Part shown: piece after piece, positions 26,143 to 35,694 of the stretch
Numbering within the stretch: position 1 is the stretch's first letter
Layout of the letters: every line of letters begins with the position of its first letter
Source of the DNA: Halobellus sp. Atlit-31R
GTDB lineage: Archaea > Halobacteriota > Halobacteria > Halobacteriales > Haloferacaceae
Direction: 5' to 3'
Length of the DNA stretch: 64,000 nt
Assembly: GCA_003665935.1 (NCBI GenBank)
Contig: QPLR01000001.1
Location: 1-64,000 of the forward strand
The notes under the pieces: model-generated
Told to the model about the DNA's origin: nothing
The model's database searches: none
The model's input: the letters and a program-made list of their open reading frames with translations, nothing else
Program-made: the position numbers and the translations under genes

Positions 26143-26543
26143 ACCAACGTCTCCACCATATCGACCGCAGCGTTTACCGCTTCCGCACCTTTGTCGATCC
26201 GCTCCCGCGCTTCGGCCCCGCTCTGGCCGGGGCCGGAGACGCCGAACGTGACCGGGACGTCCCGATCGAGGCTGACGTCGGTCAGCGCCTGCGCCGCGGC
26301 GTCGGCGATCACCTCGTCGTGGTTCGTATCGCCCGTGACGATCGCGCCGACGACGGCCACCGCGTCGACGTCGTCCCGCCGCGCGAGCCGGTCCGCCGCC
26401 AGCGGCGAGTCGTACACTCCAGGGATCTGAAGCGTCTCCACGATGGTCGCGTCGCGTGCGTCGGCCGCTTCGCGCGCCGCCGCCGCCATCTGCTCGGTGA
26501 CCGAGGCGTTGAACTCGGTCACCACCAGTCCCAACGTTGTCAT
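26139..26543 (-). CDS. ribH: 6,7-dimethyl-8-ribityllumazine synthase
   Basis: 134 residues from the ATG at 26543. The lumazine-synthase pattern is clear: VVTEFNASVTEQM binds the pyrimidine, QIPGVYDSPLA follows, then VAVVGAIVTGDTNHDEVI with the catalytic His. It joins the ribitylaminouracil and 3,4-dihydroxybutanone phosphate to make the riboflavin precursor. The protein forms pentamers or icosahedral shells. It is first in an operon with the aminotransferase (ATGA overlap). Confidence 0.95.
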   Translation of the reverse strand: MTTLGLVVTEFNASVTEQMAAAAREAADARDATIVETLQIPGVYDSPLAADRLARRDDVDAVAVVGAIVTGDTNHDEVIADAAAQALTDVSLDRDVPVTFGVSGPGQSGAEARERIDKGAEAVNAAVDMVETLV

Positions 26544-26691
26544 ACACGACCGGACCCACGGAGGCGTCAAAGAGGTATCGGCACGGTCCTGTGGCCGCTC
26601 ACGCCGCCGGCACTGACCGGACGGTCACCGACCCAGCGATCGGGAGAGGCAAACACAAGAGTTGTAACCGCGTGGACGACACAACGTGACA

Positions 26692-28563
26692 ATGAGTCCC
26701 GACGAGGCGTCGGGCGGGACCGCCGACGCGACAGCCGGCGGGGAGCGGACGGCCGAGGCTCCCGCGGACGTCGCATCCCGGTCCCGCACGAGTCGTCGAT
26801 TCGATCGCCGGTTCGCCCTCCTCGGTGTCGTCGGATTCACGGTCGTCGCGCTCGCTCTCCGTCTGGTCGCCCTCGGCGGTCGGATCTTCCACTGGGACGA
26901 GGGCCGCGTCGGCTACTGGATCCTCCGGTACCACGAGACGGGCGTCCACACGTACCGCCCCATCGTCCACGGACCGTTCCTCCCGGTCGTCAACGACTGG
27001 CTGTTCGCGCTGCTCCCGGTCTCGGACTTCGCCGCGCGCCTCCCAGTCGCCGTCGTCGGCGGACTGCTCCCGCTCGCAGTCTGGCTCTTCCGCGAGCGAC
27101 TGCGGGACGTCGAACTCGTGGCGCTCGCCGCGCTGCTCGCGGTGAATCCGCTGGCCGTCTACTACTCGCGTTTTATGCGCAACGACGTGCTGGTGGCCGC
27201 GTTCGCCGTCTTCGCGCTCGGGTTCGTCGTCCGCGGCTTCGACACCGGACGGCTCCGGTACGCGTTCCCGGCGGCCGCGGCCCTCGGACTCGCGTTCACG
27301 ACGAAGGGGAACGCGATCCTCTACGTGCTGTGTTTCCTCGGCGCTGGCGCGCTACTCGCCGACCACCGACTGCTCGCGGCGCGCGCTCGCGACGAGCGCA
27401 CTCGCTCCGTCCTCGGTCGCTGGCGGGCGGGCCTCGCGTCGCGACTCCTCGCGCACGGCCCGACTCCGCGGGCGTCGCTCGCTCGCGTCGCCGGCACGAC
27501 TGCCGCCGCGCTCGGTATTTTCCTCGGGATCGTCCTCTTCTTTTACGCGCCGCGCCCCGACCTCTGGCAGGCGCTCGCGAACCCGGCGCAGCTCCCGGGC
27601 GTCGTCGACGCCGGCACCGTCGGCGCGGCCGAGAAGTTCGTCGACACCTGGGCGACCGGGAGCCACCAGGACCACGCGTACCTCCCGTTCCTCCACGACC
27701 TCGGCGAGACGATCGTCTACGGCGCGCCGGCGCTGCTGGCGTTCGGCCTTCTGGGGATCGTCGTCGACCGCTACGGGCTCCGCGGGGACGGCCCGAGAGA
27801 GCTGGTCACGTTCGCGACCTACTGGGCGATCGCGTCGCTGTTCGGCTACCCGATCGCGACCGACATCCAGGCTCCCTGGGCGGCCGTCCACGTCGTCGTC
27901 CCGCTCGCGGTTCCGGCCGCAGTCGGTCTCGGCTTCGTCGCCGACGCTGCGCGCGAGGCGTTCGCCGCTCGCGACGCCGTCAGCGTCGGCCTCGCCGCGC
28001 TCGTCGTGCTCGCGGCGTTCAGCGGCGCGGCCGCGGCCAACGCCGCGTACTTCAACGCCGCCTCCGAGGAGGACAAGCAGGTCCTCCAGTGGGCGCAGCC
28101 CGAGAACGCGCTGAAGCCGACGATGGAGATCGTCGGCGACGTCTCGGCCGCGAACGAGGGCACGGACGTGCTCTTCCTCGGGACGCGGCCGCCGAGCGGC
28201 GACGGCGAGGTGTTCTACGTCCGCAACGAGTCCTCGCTCGACACCGCGCCGCCGGGCGGCCCCGCGTGGCACGACCGCCTGCCGCTGCCGTGGTACCTCG
28301 AAACGTACGGCGCGAACGTCACCAGCTCCCCGCCCGACGCCGACCTCGCGACGACGCTCTCGGAGGCGCCGCCGGTCGTGATCGCGAAGGGGTACGACCG
28401 CGAGGCGGTCGCCGCGGAGCTCCCGGGCTACACCGCCTTCGAGCACGAGTTCAGGCTCTGGAACGACGAGGTCGTCGTCTTCGTCGAGACCGAGGAGCTC
28501 CAGCGCGTCGCGCCGGACCGGCGGAACAGGGCGCGAGCCGGGAGCGTCGGAGCCGACGTCTGA
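26692..28563 (+). CDS. Multi-pass membrane glycosyltransferase candidate (TIGR03663/Agl23-like)
   Basis: 623 residues from the ATG at 26692 (a GTG two codons earlier is possible). After a 40-residue cytosolic stretch there are about ten to twelve hydrophobic segments up to residue 450, then a soluble extracytoplasmic domain. The first outer loop has FHWDEGRVGYWI, the acidic motif of ArnT/PMT-like GT-C glycosyltransferases. The sequence matches the haloarchaeal and methanogen family TIGR03663, sometimes annotated as Agl23, thought to act in lipid-linked glycan transfer or flipping. The substrate is not known. Confidence 0.78.
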   Translation: MSPDEASGGTADATAGGERTAEAPADVASRSRTSRRFDRRFALLGVVGFTVVALALRLVALGGRIFHWDEGRVGYWILRYHETGVHTYRPIVHGPFLPVVNDWLFALLPVSDFAARLPVAVVGGLLPLAVWLFRERLRDVELVALAALLAVNPLAVYYSRFMRNDVLVAAFAVFALGFVVRGFDTGRLRYAFPAAAALGLAFTTKGNAILYVLCFLGAGALLADHRLLAARARDERTRSVLGRWRAGLASRLLAHGPTPRASLARVAGTTAAALGIFLGIVLFFYAPRPDLWQALANPAQLPGVVDAGTVGAAEKFVDTWATGSHQDHAYLPFLHDLGETIVYGAPALLAFGLLGIVVDRYGLRGDGPRELVTFATYWAIASLFGYPIATDIQAPWAAVHVVVPLAVPAAVGLGFVADAAREAFAARDAVSVGLAALVVLAAFSGAAAANAAYFNAASEEDKQVLQWAQPENALKPTMEIVGDVSAANEGTDVLFLGTRPPSGDGEVFYVRNESSLDTAPPGGPAWHDRLPLPWYLETYGANVTSSPPDADLATTLSEAPPVVIAKGYDREAVAAELPGYTAFEHEFRLWNDEVVVFVETEELQRVAPDRRNRARAGSVGADV

Positions 28564-28655
28564 GCCCGGCCGCCGCCAGCTCGGTGGGCACGGCCGTGCA
28601 CACTTCGCTGCGATATTCGGCAAAGTTTATTCAGTATCATCCAGTATCGTCGACC

Positions 28656-29825
28656 GTGAACGTCACCGTACCCGGCCCAACGCTCGGCGTCGTCGGCGGC
28701 GGCCAACTCGGGCGGATGCTCGCGGAGGCGGCCGCCCCGCTCGGCGTCGACGTAATCGTGCTCGATCCGACGCCGGACTGCCCCGCAGCCCCGGTCGCCC
28801 GCGACCAGATCGTCGGCGACTTCGACGACCCCGAGGCGTTCCGCGAACTCGCCTCGCGCGTCGACGCGCTGACGTTCGAGATCGAACTCGCCGACGCCGA
28901 CCTGCTGGACCGGGTCGCGGCGGAGTTCGACCTCTCGGTCGATCCCGCCCCGGAGACGCTGGAGACGATCGAGGACAAGCTCGTCCAGAAGCGCGCGCTC
29001 GACGAGGCGGGCGTCCCGGTCCCGGCCTTCCGGCAGGTCGACGACGCCGCCGACCTCCGCGCGGCGCTCGAGGAGTTCGGCGCGGTGATGCTGAAGGCCC
29101 GCACTGGCGGCTACGACGGCCGCGGCAACGTCCCGGTCACCGATCCCGAGGACGCCGAGGCGGCGATGGACGCCGTCGGCGGCCCCGCGATGGCCGAGAC
29201 GTTCGTCGACTTCGCGCGCGAACTCTCCGTCATCGCCGTTCAGGGCGACGACGAGGTTCGCACGTTCCCCGCGGGCGAGAACGTCCACGAGGAGGAGATC
29301 CTCAGAGAGACGATCCTGCCCGCGCGGACGAGCGACGCGGTGCTCGAACGTGCCGACGCCGTCGCCCGCGACGTCCTATCGACGCTCTCGGGACGGGGCG
29401 TCTTCGGCATCGAACTCTTCGAGACCGAGGACGGAGCGATCCTCGTCAACGAGATCGCGCCGCGACCCCACAACTCCGGCCACTGGACGATCGAGGGCGC
29501 GCGCACCTCCCAGTTCGAACAGCACGTCCGGGCGGTCCTCGGCTGGCCGCTCGGCTCGACGCGGCTGCGGTGTCCGACCGTGATGGCGAACCTGCTCGCC
29601 ACCGTCGAGGAGCCCAGACCGGCGCGGCTCGGTACCGTCGAGGCCGTCCTCGGCGACCCGGACGCGTCGCTGCACTGGTACGGGAAGGCCGAGTCGCGCC
29701 CCCTGCGGAAGATGGGGCACGTCACAGTGACCGGCGACGGCGGGGGCGACGCCGAAGCAGCGCCGGACGCCGACGACCTGCTGGCGCACGCGAGAGCGCT
29801 CCGCGACGCACTGACCTTCGAGTGA
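28656..29825 (+). CDS. purK: 5-(carboxyamino)imidazole ribonucleotide synthase
   Basis: 389 residues from a GTG at 28656; no ATG lies nearby in frame. It is an ATP-grasp enzyme starting LGVVGGGQLGRMLAEAA, with TFEIELAD, the ATP-binding KARTGGYDGRGN, and NEIAPRPHNSGHWTIE near residue 270. It carboxylates aminoimidazole ribonucleotide with bicarbonate and ATP. purE follows after 18 bases, giving the two-step PurK-PurE route of purine synthesis. A TATA-like AAGTTTATTC lies about 30 bases before the GTG. Confidence 0.95.
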   Translation: MNVTVPGPTLGVVGGGQLGRMLAEAAAPLGVDVIVLDPTPDCPAAPVARDQIVGDFDDPEAFRELASRVDALTFEIELADADLLDRVAAEFDLSVDPAPETLETIEDKLVQKRALDEAGVPVPAFRQVDDAADLRAALEEFGAVMLKARTGGYDGRGNVPVTDPEDAEAAMDAVGGPAMAETFVDFARELSVIAVQGDDEVRTFPAGENVHEEEILRETILPARTSDAVLERADAVARDVLSTLSGRGVFGIELFETEDGAILVNEIAPRPHNSGHWTIEGARTSQFEQHVRAVLGWPLGSTRLRCPTVMANLLATVEEPRPARLGTVEAVLGDPDASLHWYGKAESRPLRKMGHVTVTGDGGGDAEAAPDADDLLAHARALRDALTFE

Positions 29826-29843
29826 GCGGCGACGACTCCGACA

Positions 29844-30494
29844 ATGACTGACTACACTCCCGACGACGACGCCGACGTGACCGTACAGGATCTGATCGAC
29901 CGACTCAACGAGGAGGCTGACGCCGATGCCGACCCCGCGACGACGCCGGACGTGGGGATCATTATGGGCTCGGACTCCGACCTCGACGTGATGCGCGGCG
30001 CCCACGAGGCGCTCGCGGAACTCGGGTTCGCCGAACAGACCGACTTCGCCGAGCCGCCAGAGGCGCGCTTCACCTACGAGACGTACGTCGTCTCCGCGCA
30101 CCGGACGCCCGAACTGATGTACGCCTACGGCGAGACCGCGGCCGACCGCGGCCTCGACGTCGTGATCGCGGGGGCGGGCGGGAAGTCCGCCGACCTGCCG
30201 AATATGACCGCCTCGATCGCGTACCCGATCCCCGTCGTGGGAGTGCCGGTCCAAGAGAAGTCCGTCGACTCCGTCATCGGGATGCCGACCGGCGCACCGA
30301 TCGTCGCGGTCGACGCCGGCAAGTCGTTCAACGCTGCGCTCTCCGCTGTCCAAATTCTCGCGCGCGAGCACGAACCGCTCCGCACGCGCCTGACCGAGTA
30401 CCACGAGGCGCTCGTCGGCGACGTCGCCCGGGCCTCCCGCGACCTCCACGATCGCGGTGTCGACTCGTTCGTCGCGAGCCGCGACGACTCCTGA
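29844..30494 (+). CDS. purE: N5-carboxyaminoimidazole ribonucleotide mutase
   Basis: 216 residues, longer than bacterial PurE because of a 35-residue acidic N-terminal extension. The catalytic core has GIIMGSDSD, the SAHRTPE motif with its active-site His, and AGAGGKSADLPNM. It shifts the carboxyl group of N5-CAIR to give CAIR in purine biosynthesis. It sits 18 bases after purK. Confidence 0.95.
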   Translation: MTDYTPDDDADVTVQDLIDRLNEEADADADPATTPDVGIIMGSDSDLDVMRGAHEALAELGFAEQTDFAEPPEARFTYETYVVSAHRTPELMYAYGETAADRGLDVVIAGAGGKSADLPNMTASIAYPIPVVGVPVQEKSVDSVIGMPTGAPIVAVDAGKSFNAALSAVQILAREHEPLRTRLTEYHEALVGDVARASRDLHDRGVDSFVASRDDS

Positions 30495-30602
30495 GCGGGT
30501 CGACCCCCGACCCGTCTGCAGGTCGTCGGTCGGCTCCCGAAGGGCGTGACAGTTGGTGACGCTACTAGCAGCAAAAATTTCTAAACCTCGTCTCATCCGC
30601 CG

Positions 30603-30609
30603 TATAAAT
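30603..30609 (+). promoter_or_regulatory. TATA box of the nuo operon
   Basis: TATAAAT lies about 55 bases before the nuoA start codon, so this transcript would have a short leader of roughly 25-30 bases. A second A/T-rich motif, AAATTTCTAAACC, precedes it. Confidence 0.45.
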
Positions 30610-30661
30610 CAACGCTTATGGGGGGGCACCCCTAACTCCCGAACGTCAGGGAGACTACGGA

Positions 30662-31075
30662 ATGAGTGAATGGATCGCAATCGGTGCCCTCGGGCTCGTC
30701 GCGGTCGGCATCCCACTCGGGATGATGGCTGTTTCCGCGATACTACGCCCGGCGGTACCCGAGCAAGGTAAACGCGCCACCTACGAGAGCGGTGAAGTGC
30801 CGACAGGAACGGCACGCGTCCAGTTCAACATCCAGTACTATATGGTCGCACTGCTGTTTCTGGTATTCGACGTCGAAACCGTTCTCATCTTCCCGTGGGC
30901 CGTCATCTACCGGTCCGCGCTGAGTCAGGGAGCAAGCCTCACGGCGGTGTTGCTGCCGATGCTTATCTTCATCGGCATCCTCGTCGTCGGACTGGTTTGG
31001 GCGTGGCGTAACGGCGCCGTCAAGTGGGTCAAAAGCCCGCTTGCGAGCGGCCGAAAGACGGAGAGAAACGCATGA
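30662..31075 (+). CDS. nuoA: Complex I subunit A
   Basis: 137 residues with three membrane helices (about 5-28, 62-85, 93-118). The acidic YESGEVPTGTARVQFN loop and FLVFDVETVLIFPWA helix are the NuoA signatures. It joins the quinone-site end of the complex to the membrane arm. It is first in an eleven-gene operon; the nuoB ATG overlaps its stop (31072-31075). Confidence 0.96.
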   Translation: MSEWIAIGALGLVAVGIPLGMMAVSAILRPAVPEQGKRATYESGEVPTGTARVQFNIQYYMVALLFLVFDVETVLIFPWAVIYRSALSQGASLTAVLLPMLIFIGILVVGLVWAWRNGAVKWVKSPLASGRKTERNA

Positions 31076-31782
31076 GCAGCGAACGAGACAAACCATTTGT
31101 CACGGACGACACGCAGGTACAGACCGCGACGCGCGATGCCCGAATGACCGGCTCGGGAGCGGACAACCGGTTCAACTCGAAACTTCGGGAGGCCTTCGGC
31201 TCCTCGCCGTTCATCCTCACGAAGTTCGACCAGTTCATGAACTGGGTCCGCGGCTCGTCGATGTTTATGCTGCAGTTCGGGATCGCCTGCTGCAGCATCG
31301 AGATGATGCACACGTACTCGGTGAAACACGACCTCGACCGATTCGCGGCCGGGGTTCCGCGTGCGTCGCCGCGGCAGGCGGACGTCATCATCATCCCGGG
31401 GACGATCGTCTCGAAGTTCGCCCCGCGGATGAAGCGCGTCTACGACCAGATGCCCGAGCCGAAGTTCGTCGTCGGGATGGGTTCCTGTACGATCTCGGGC
31501 GGCCCCTTCCAGGAGGGCTACAACGTCATCAAGGGCGCAGAGGAGGTCATCCCCGTGGACATCCACATCCCCGGCTGTCCCCCGCGTCCGGAGGCACTCA
31601 TCTACGGCGTCGCGAAGCTCCAGCAACGCATCGCCGAGGGCGAGTCGAGTCCGGTGACGGTCAAGCCGTACGAACTCGAACAGTTCGATGATCTCGAACG
31701 CGACGAGGTCGTCGACAAACTCGCAGAGCAGATCGACGAGGAGGACCTCGTTATGCGCTACAACTGGGCTGATTCGCCATGA
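31072..31782 (+). CDS. nuoB: Complex I subunit B (N2 cluster)
   Basis: 236 residues from the ATG at 31072. The N2 [4Fe-4S] ligands are seen: the adjacent pair in GIACCSIEMM, MGSCTISGG and PGCPPRPEA. A haloarchaeal N-terminal extension and an acidic C-terminal extension are present. It passes electrons to menaquinone. The nuoCD ATG overlaps its stop (ATGA). Confidence 0.96.
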   Translation: MSSERDKPFVTDDTQVQTATRDARMTGSGADNRFNSKLREAFGSSPFILTKFDQFMNWVRGSSMFMLQFGIACCSIEMMHTYSVKHDLDRFAAGVPRASPRQADVIIIPGTIVSKFAPRMKRVYDQMPEPKFVVGMGSCTISGGPFQEGYNVIKGAEEVIPVDIHIPGCPPRPEALIYGVAKLQQRIAEGESSPVTVKPYELEQFDDLERDEVVDKLAEQIDEEDLVMRYNWADSP

Positions 31783-33449
31783 GTCTCGAAGAACCGACAC
31801 CCGAAGACGGGGCCGTCGAAGTGCTCCCGACCTCAGACGAGGAGCTTTCGGAGTTGCTCGGCGACCTCGTCGTCGACCGCGAGCAACACGTCAACGCGCC
31901 CGGATTCGTCATTCGGCCGGACACAGTGCAGGAGACGCTGCGCCGCCTCCGCGACGAGGCCGGCTTCGATCACCTCTCCTGTGTGACCGCCGAGGAGCGT
32001 GAGGACCGGTACGAGTCGATCTACCACCTCACCAGCTTCGACGACCGACAGCGCGAGGTCAGCGTCGTCGTGCCGGCCCCGAAGGACGACCCCGTCAGCG
32101 AGTCCGCCGAACCGGTCTTCCGGACGGCCGACTGGCACGAGCGGGAGGCCTACGACCTGATCGGCATCGAGTACGACGACCACCCCGATCTGCGCCGCAT
32201 CCTCCTGCCGGACACCTGGCAGGGGCACCCCCTCTCGCAGAACTACGATCAGGACCGCCCCCAGATCGTCACGCTCGCGGAGTGGGAGAACCCGCTCGCC
32301 GAGAACCACCGCGAGGAGGAGGGCGACACGATGTACGTCAACATCGGTCCCCACCACCCCGCCACCCACGGCGTGCTCCACGTGAAGACGGTGCTGGACG
32401 GCGAGCAGGTCGCGGACGTCGACCCCGACATCGGCTACCTCCACCGCTGCGAGGAGCAGATGTGTCAGACGAAGACGTACCGCCACCAGATTATGCCGTA
32501 CCCCGACCGCTGGGACTACGCGTCGTCAGGACTGCTGAACGAGTGGGCGTACGCGCGCGCGGCGGAGGATCTCAACGACATCGACGTGCCGGAGTACGCA
32601 CAGATCATCCGGACGATGGGGTCGGAGTTCTGCCGCATCGCCTCGCACATGCTCGCGGTCGGGACGTTCGCGCTGGACGTCTACGGCGACTTCACCGCGA
32701 TCTTCATGTACGCGATGCGGGACCGCGAGAAGGTCCAGAACGTCCTCGAAGAGCTGACCGGCCAGCGGATGATGTTCAACTACTTCCGCCTGGGCGGCGT
32801 CGTCTGGGACCTCCCCGAGCCGCGCGAGGAGTTCTTCGAGATGATCCGAGACTTCCTCGACGACCTGCCGGAGGCCCTCGAGGAGTACCACGATCTCATC
32901 ACCTCGAACGAGATCCTGCAGGCCCGGACGATCGACACGGGCGTGCTGCCGCCGGAGGTCGCGAAGTCCTACGGCGCGACCGGCCCGGTCGCTCGCGGCT
33001 CCGGCATCGACTACGACCTGCGCCGCGACGACCCCTACGGTTACTACGACGAGCTCGAGTGGGACGTCATCACCGAGGACGGCTGCGACAACTTCAGCCG
33101 GCTGCTCGTCCGCCTCCGCGAGGTCGAAGAGTCCGCGAAGATCATCGAGCAGTGCGTCGATCTCCTCGAAGACTGGCCCGAAGACGAGCGAACGATCCAG
33201 TCGAACGTCCCGCGCACGCTGCGCCCGGACGACGACACGGAGATCTACCGCGCCGTCGAGGCCGCAAAGGGCGAACTCGGCATCTACATCCGCGCGGACG
33301 GCACCGAGAAGCCGGGGCGGTTCAAGATCCGCAGCCCGTGTTTCTCGAACCTCCAGACGCTGCCGGAGATGTCCACCGGCGAGTACATCCCGGATATGGT
33401 CGCGTCGCTGGGCAGCCTCGACATCGTGCTCGGTGAGGTGGACCGCTGA
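31779..33449 (+). CDS. nuoCD: Complex I subunits C and D fused
   Basis: 556 residues. Residues 1-165 are the 30-kDa subunit (NuoC: REAYDLIGIEYDDHPDLRRILL) and residues 180-556 the 49-kDa quinone-site subunit (NuoD: NIGPHHPATHGVLH, RVM-like KTYRHQIMPY, ending LGEVDR). The fusion is common in haloarchaea. NuoD lines the quinone-binding cavity next to NuoB. The stop overlaps the nuoH ATG (TGATG at 33447-33451). Confidence 0.95.
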   Translation: MSLEEPTPEDGAVEVLPTSDEELSELLGDLVVDREQHVNAPGFVIRPDTVQETLRRLRDEAGFDHLSCVTAEEREDRYESIYHLTSFDDRQREVSVVVPAPKDDPVSESAEPVFRTADWHEREAYDLIGIEYDDHPDLRRILLPDTWQGHPLSQNYDQDRPQIVTLAEWENPLAENHREEEGDTMYVNIGPHHPATHGVLHVKTVLDGEQVADVDPDIGYLHRCEEQMCQTKTYRHQIMPYPDRWDYASSGLLNEWAYARAAEDLNDIDVPEYAQIIRTMGSEFCRIASHMLAVGTFALDVYGDFTAIFMYAMRDREKVQNVLEELTGQRMMFNYFRLGGVVWDLPEPREEFFEMIRDFLDDLPEALEEYHDLITSNEILQARTIDTGVLPPEVAKSYGATGPVARGSGIDYDLRRDDPYGYYDELEWDVITEDGCDNFSRLLVRLREVEESAKIIEQCVDLLEDWPEDERTIQSNVPRTLRPDDDTEIYRAVEAAKGELGIYIRADGTEKPGRFKIRSPCFSNLQTLPEMSTGEYIPDMVASLGSLDIVLGEVDR

Positions 33450-34507
33450 TGGGCCCGCTGCAGTCGCAGGTCCTGCTCCCCGAACGAATCGCGGGCCTGC
33501 TCGGTCTCTCCGGCACGGTCGGACAGATCGTCGGCGGGCTGTTGGCCGCGTTCCTCATCGCCAACATCCTGCTGGTGCAGACGGCGGTCGCCGGCCCGTG
33601 GGCGAAGCGGAAGATCACCGCTGCGTTCACCGACCGGATCGCCGTCAACCGGATCGGTCCGTTCGGGCTACTCACGATCGTCACCGACGCCGTGCGACTG
33701 CTCTCGAAGGAGCTCGTGATCCCCGAGGGCGTCGATCGGCCGGCGTACGATTTCGGCCCGCTCTTGGTCCCGTTCTCTGCGCTGCTCGGGTTCGCAGTGA
33801 TCCCGATGGGCAACGGCATCCACCTCGCTGACCCCGAGACCGGGATGGTATTCGCCTTCGCCGCCTCGTCGATCGCGTCGCTCGGTCTGGTGATGATGGG
33901 GTACGGATCGAACAACAAGTACTCGCTGCTCGGCGGCCTGCGCGCGATCGCCTCGAACATCGCCTACGAGATCCCGCTCATCGTCACCGCGGCGTCGGTC
34001 GTGCTCTTCACCGGTACGCTGCAGATGAGCGAGGTCGTCGCCCAGCAGGCTCAGCCGCTTCTCACCGTCGCCGGCGTCACGATCCCCCAGTGGTTCGCGT
34101 TCGTCAACCCGTTCGCGTTCGTACTGTTCGTGATCGCGAACCTCGCTGAAGTCGGCCGGAACCCGTTCGACGTTCCGGAAGCGCCGACCGAGATCGTCGC
34201 TGGATACCAGACGGAGTACTCCTCTGTGTACTTCGTGCTGATCTACCTCGGCGAGTTCATCCACATCTTCCTCGGCGGTGCACTCGCCGCGACGCTGTTC
34301 CTCGGAGGGCCGGCCGGGCCGTTCCTCCCCGGATTCGTCTGGTTCACGATCAAGATCTGGGCGTTTTACCTGTTCACCCAGTGGGCGCGTTCGGCGATTC
34401 CGCGCCTCCGCGTCGATCAGTTCCTCGACGTCGGCTGGAAGGGGATGCTCGTGCTCTCCTTCGCGAACCTGGTTCTCACGGCCATCATCGTGGGAGTGAT
34501 AGCATGA
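33449..34507 (+). CDS. nuoH: Complex I subunit H
   Basis: 352 residues with about eight membrane helices. NuoH landmarks are the RIGPFGLL loop, the acidic NPFDVPEAPTEIVAGYQTEY loop at the quinone entry and the RSAIPRLRVDQFLDVGWK segment. It couples quinone chemistry to the proton-pumping arm. It overlaps nuoI by four bases. Confidence 0.96.
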   Translation: MGPLQSQVLLPERIAGLLGLSGTVGQIVGGLLAAFLIANILLVQTAVAGPWAKRKITAAFTDRIAVNRIGPFGLLTIVTDAVRLLSKELVIPEGVDRPAYDFGPLLVPFSALLGFAVIPMGNGIHLADPETGMVFAFAASSIASLGLVMMGYGSNNKYSLLGGLRAIASNIAYEIPLIVTAASVVLFTGTLQMSEVVAQQAQPLLTVAGVTIPQWFAFVNPFAFVLFVIANLAEVGRNPFDVPEAPTEIVAGYQTEYSSVYFVLIYLGEFIHIFLGGALAATLFLGGPAGPFLPGFVWFTIKIWAFYLFTQWARSAIPRLRVDQFLDVGWKGMLVLSFANLVLTAIIVGVIA

Positions 34508-34965
34508 TTGGCGTACTCAAATCGATGGCGACGACGATGAAACACGCACTGGACGGGCAGACGTTCACGGTCGAGTACCCCGACGTCGCGCCCGAAGTGA
34601 GCCCCCGATTCCGGGGTGTCCACAAGTTCAGCCAAGAGCGGTGCATCTGGTGTCGACAGTGTGAGAACGTCTGTCCGAACGACACGATCCAGATCGTTCA
34701 GGACGACAAGCGCAACGGTGAGCAGTACAACCTCCACATCGGCCAGTGCATCTACTGCCGGCTGTGCGAGGAGGTCTGCCCCGTCGACGCGATCCTCCTC
34801 ACGCAGAACTTCGAGTTCACTGCGGACACGAAAGACGAGTTCGTCTACAACAAAGAGCAGCTGAAGAACGTCCCGTGGTACAAAGACATCGACCCGCTCA
34901 ACTCCCGGGAACCCGACCGCGGTGCGTGGATCGGGGAAGGTGAGGGCGAGGTGGATTACCAGTGA
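34504..34965 (+). CDS. nuoI: Complex I subunit I (two [4Fe-4S])
   Basis: 153 residues from the ATG at 34504. Two ferredoxin motifs, CIWCRQCENVCP and CIYCRLCEEVCP, bind clusters N6a and N6b. In haloarchaea no NuoEFG feeds them, so an unknown donor, perhaps ferredoxin or another reductase, must deliver electrons here. About 110 bases without a gene separate it from nuoJ1. Confidence 0.95.
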   Translation: MIGVLKSMATTMKHALDGQTFTVEYPDVAPEVSPRFRGVHKFSQERCIWCRQCENVCPNDTIQIVQDDKRNGEQYNLHIGQCIYCRLCEEVCPVDAILLTQNFEFTADTKDEFVYNKEQLKNVPWYKDIDPLNSREPDRGAWIGEGEGEVDYQ

Positions 34966-35077
34966 ACTGATTCGTCGTACGACGGGACAGATCGTCAAGT
35001 AAAGTCCGTCTGTGCGGTATGCACCGCCCACGGGCTTCTCGAAATCTTCAAAGGGATACCTCAAGGAGAATACCACA

Positions 35078-35338
35078 ATGGTTTATGAAACCATCGCGTT
35101 CGCGCTGTTCGCCCTCGTCACCGTGGGCTGCAGCCTGGGCGTCGTCCTCGTGCGGGACATCTGGCATTCCGCACTCCTGCTCGGGGGCGCGCTCTTGAGC
35201 GTCGCGGTGCACTACGTGATGTTACAGGCGGAGTTCCTCGCCGCGATGCAGATCCTCGTCTACGTCGGCGGGGTCCTCATCCTCATCACGTTCGCCGTGA
35301 TGCTGACGCGTACACAACCGGAGGTGAGTCGCACATGA
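35078..35338 (+). CDS. nuoJ1: Complex I subunit J, N-terminal part
   Basis: 86 residues from the ATG at 35078, giving three helices (about 3-22, 27-47, 53-77) including the YVGGVLILITFAVML segment with a pi-bulge-type core. It is the first half of NuoJ. The second half is a separate gene whose ATG overlaps this stop (35335-35338). Confidence 0.9.
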   Translation: MVYETIAFALFALVTVGCSLGVVLVRDIWHSALLLGGALLSVAVHYVMLQAEFLAAMQILVYVGGVLILITFAVMLTRTQPEVSRT

Positions 35339-35694
35339 CCACGAAACCCGAGCTGAATCTCGGTTCGCATCTCGTTCCTGGGCTCGCTGCCATCGCGCTG
35401 TTCGTCGTGATGGCTGCCACAGTCCTTTCGGCGACGTTCCCCGATCCGCAGGGGTTCGCCGGCGACGCGAACATCGTCGCGAGCATCGGCTACGCGATGT
35501 TCAACCTCGACTTCGGCGACGTGGCCGGCGAGAGTTTCCTCGCCGCGCTCATCGTCATCGCCGTGACGCTGGACGTCGCACTCGACGGCTCGATCCACCT
35601 CGCGCGCCGTGAGGGTGACGAGAGCGGGCCGTCGCTGCTGGCCGACGGCGGACAGGAACTCAAGCGAAGCCTGTTCGGGGAGGACGACGACTGA
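35335..35694 (+). CDS. nuoJ2: Complex I subunit J, C-terminal part
   Basis: 119 residues, beginning with a cytosolic leader then two helices (about 14-35 and 62-82), ending in an acidic tail. It supplies the last helices of a normal NuoJ. The split of NuoJ into two overlapping genes is usual in haloarchaea. The nuoK ATG overlaps its stop. Confidence 0.85.
   Translation: MTTKPELNLGSHLVPGLAAIALFVVMAATVLSATFPDPQGFAGDANIVASIGYAMFNLDFGDVAGESFLAALIVIAVTLDVALDGSIHLARREGDESGPSLLADGGQELKRSLFGEDDD

Noticed and set aside
26319..28655. A long frame in phase with purK running back through the glycosyltransferase gene
   Set aside because: It overlaps a real membrane protein gene in another frame and is Arg/Pro-rich; purK homology starts at the GTG at 28656.
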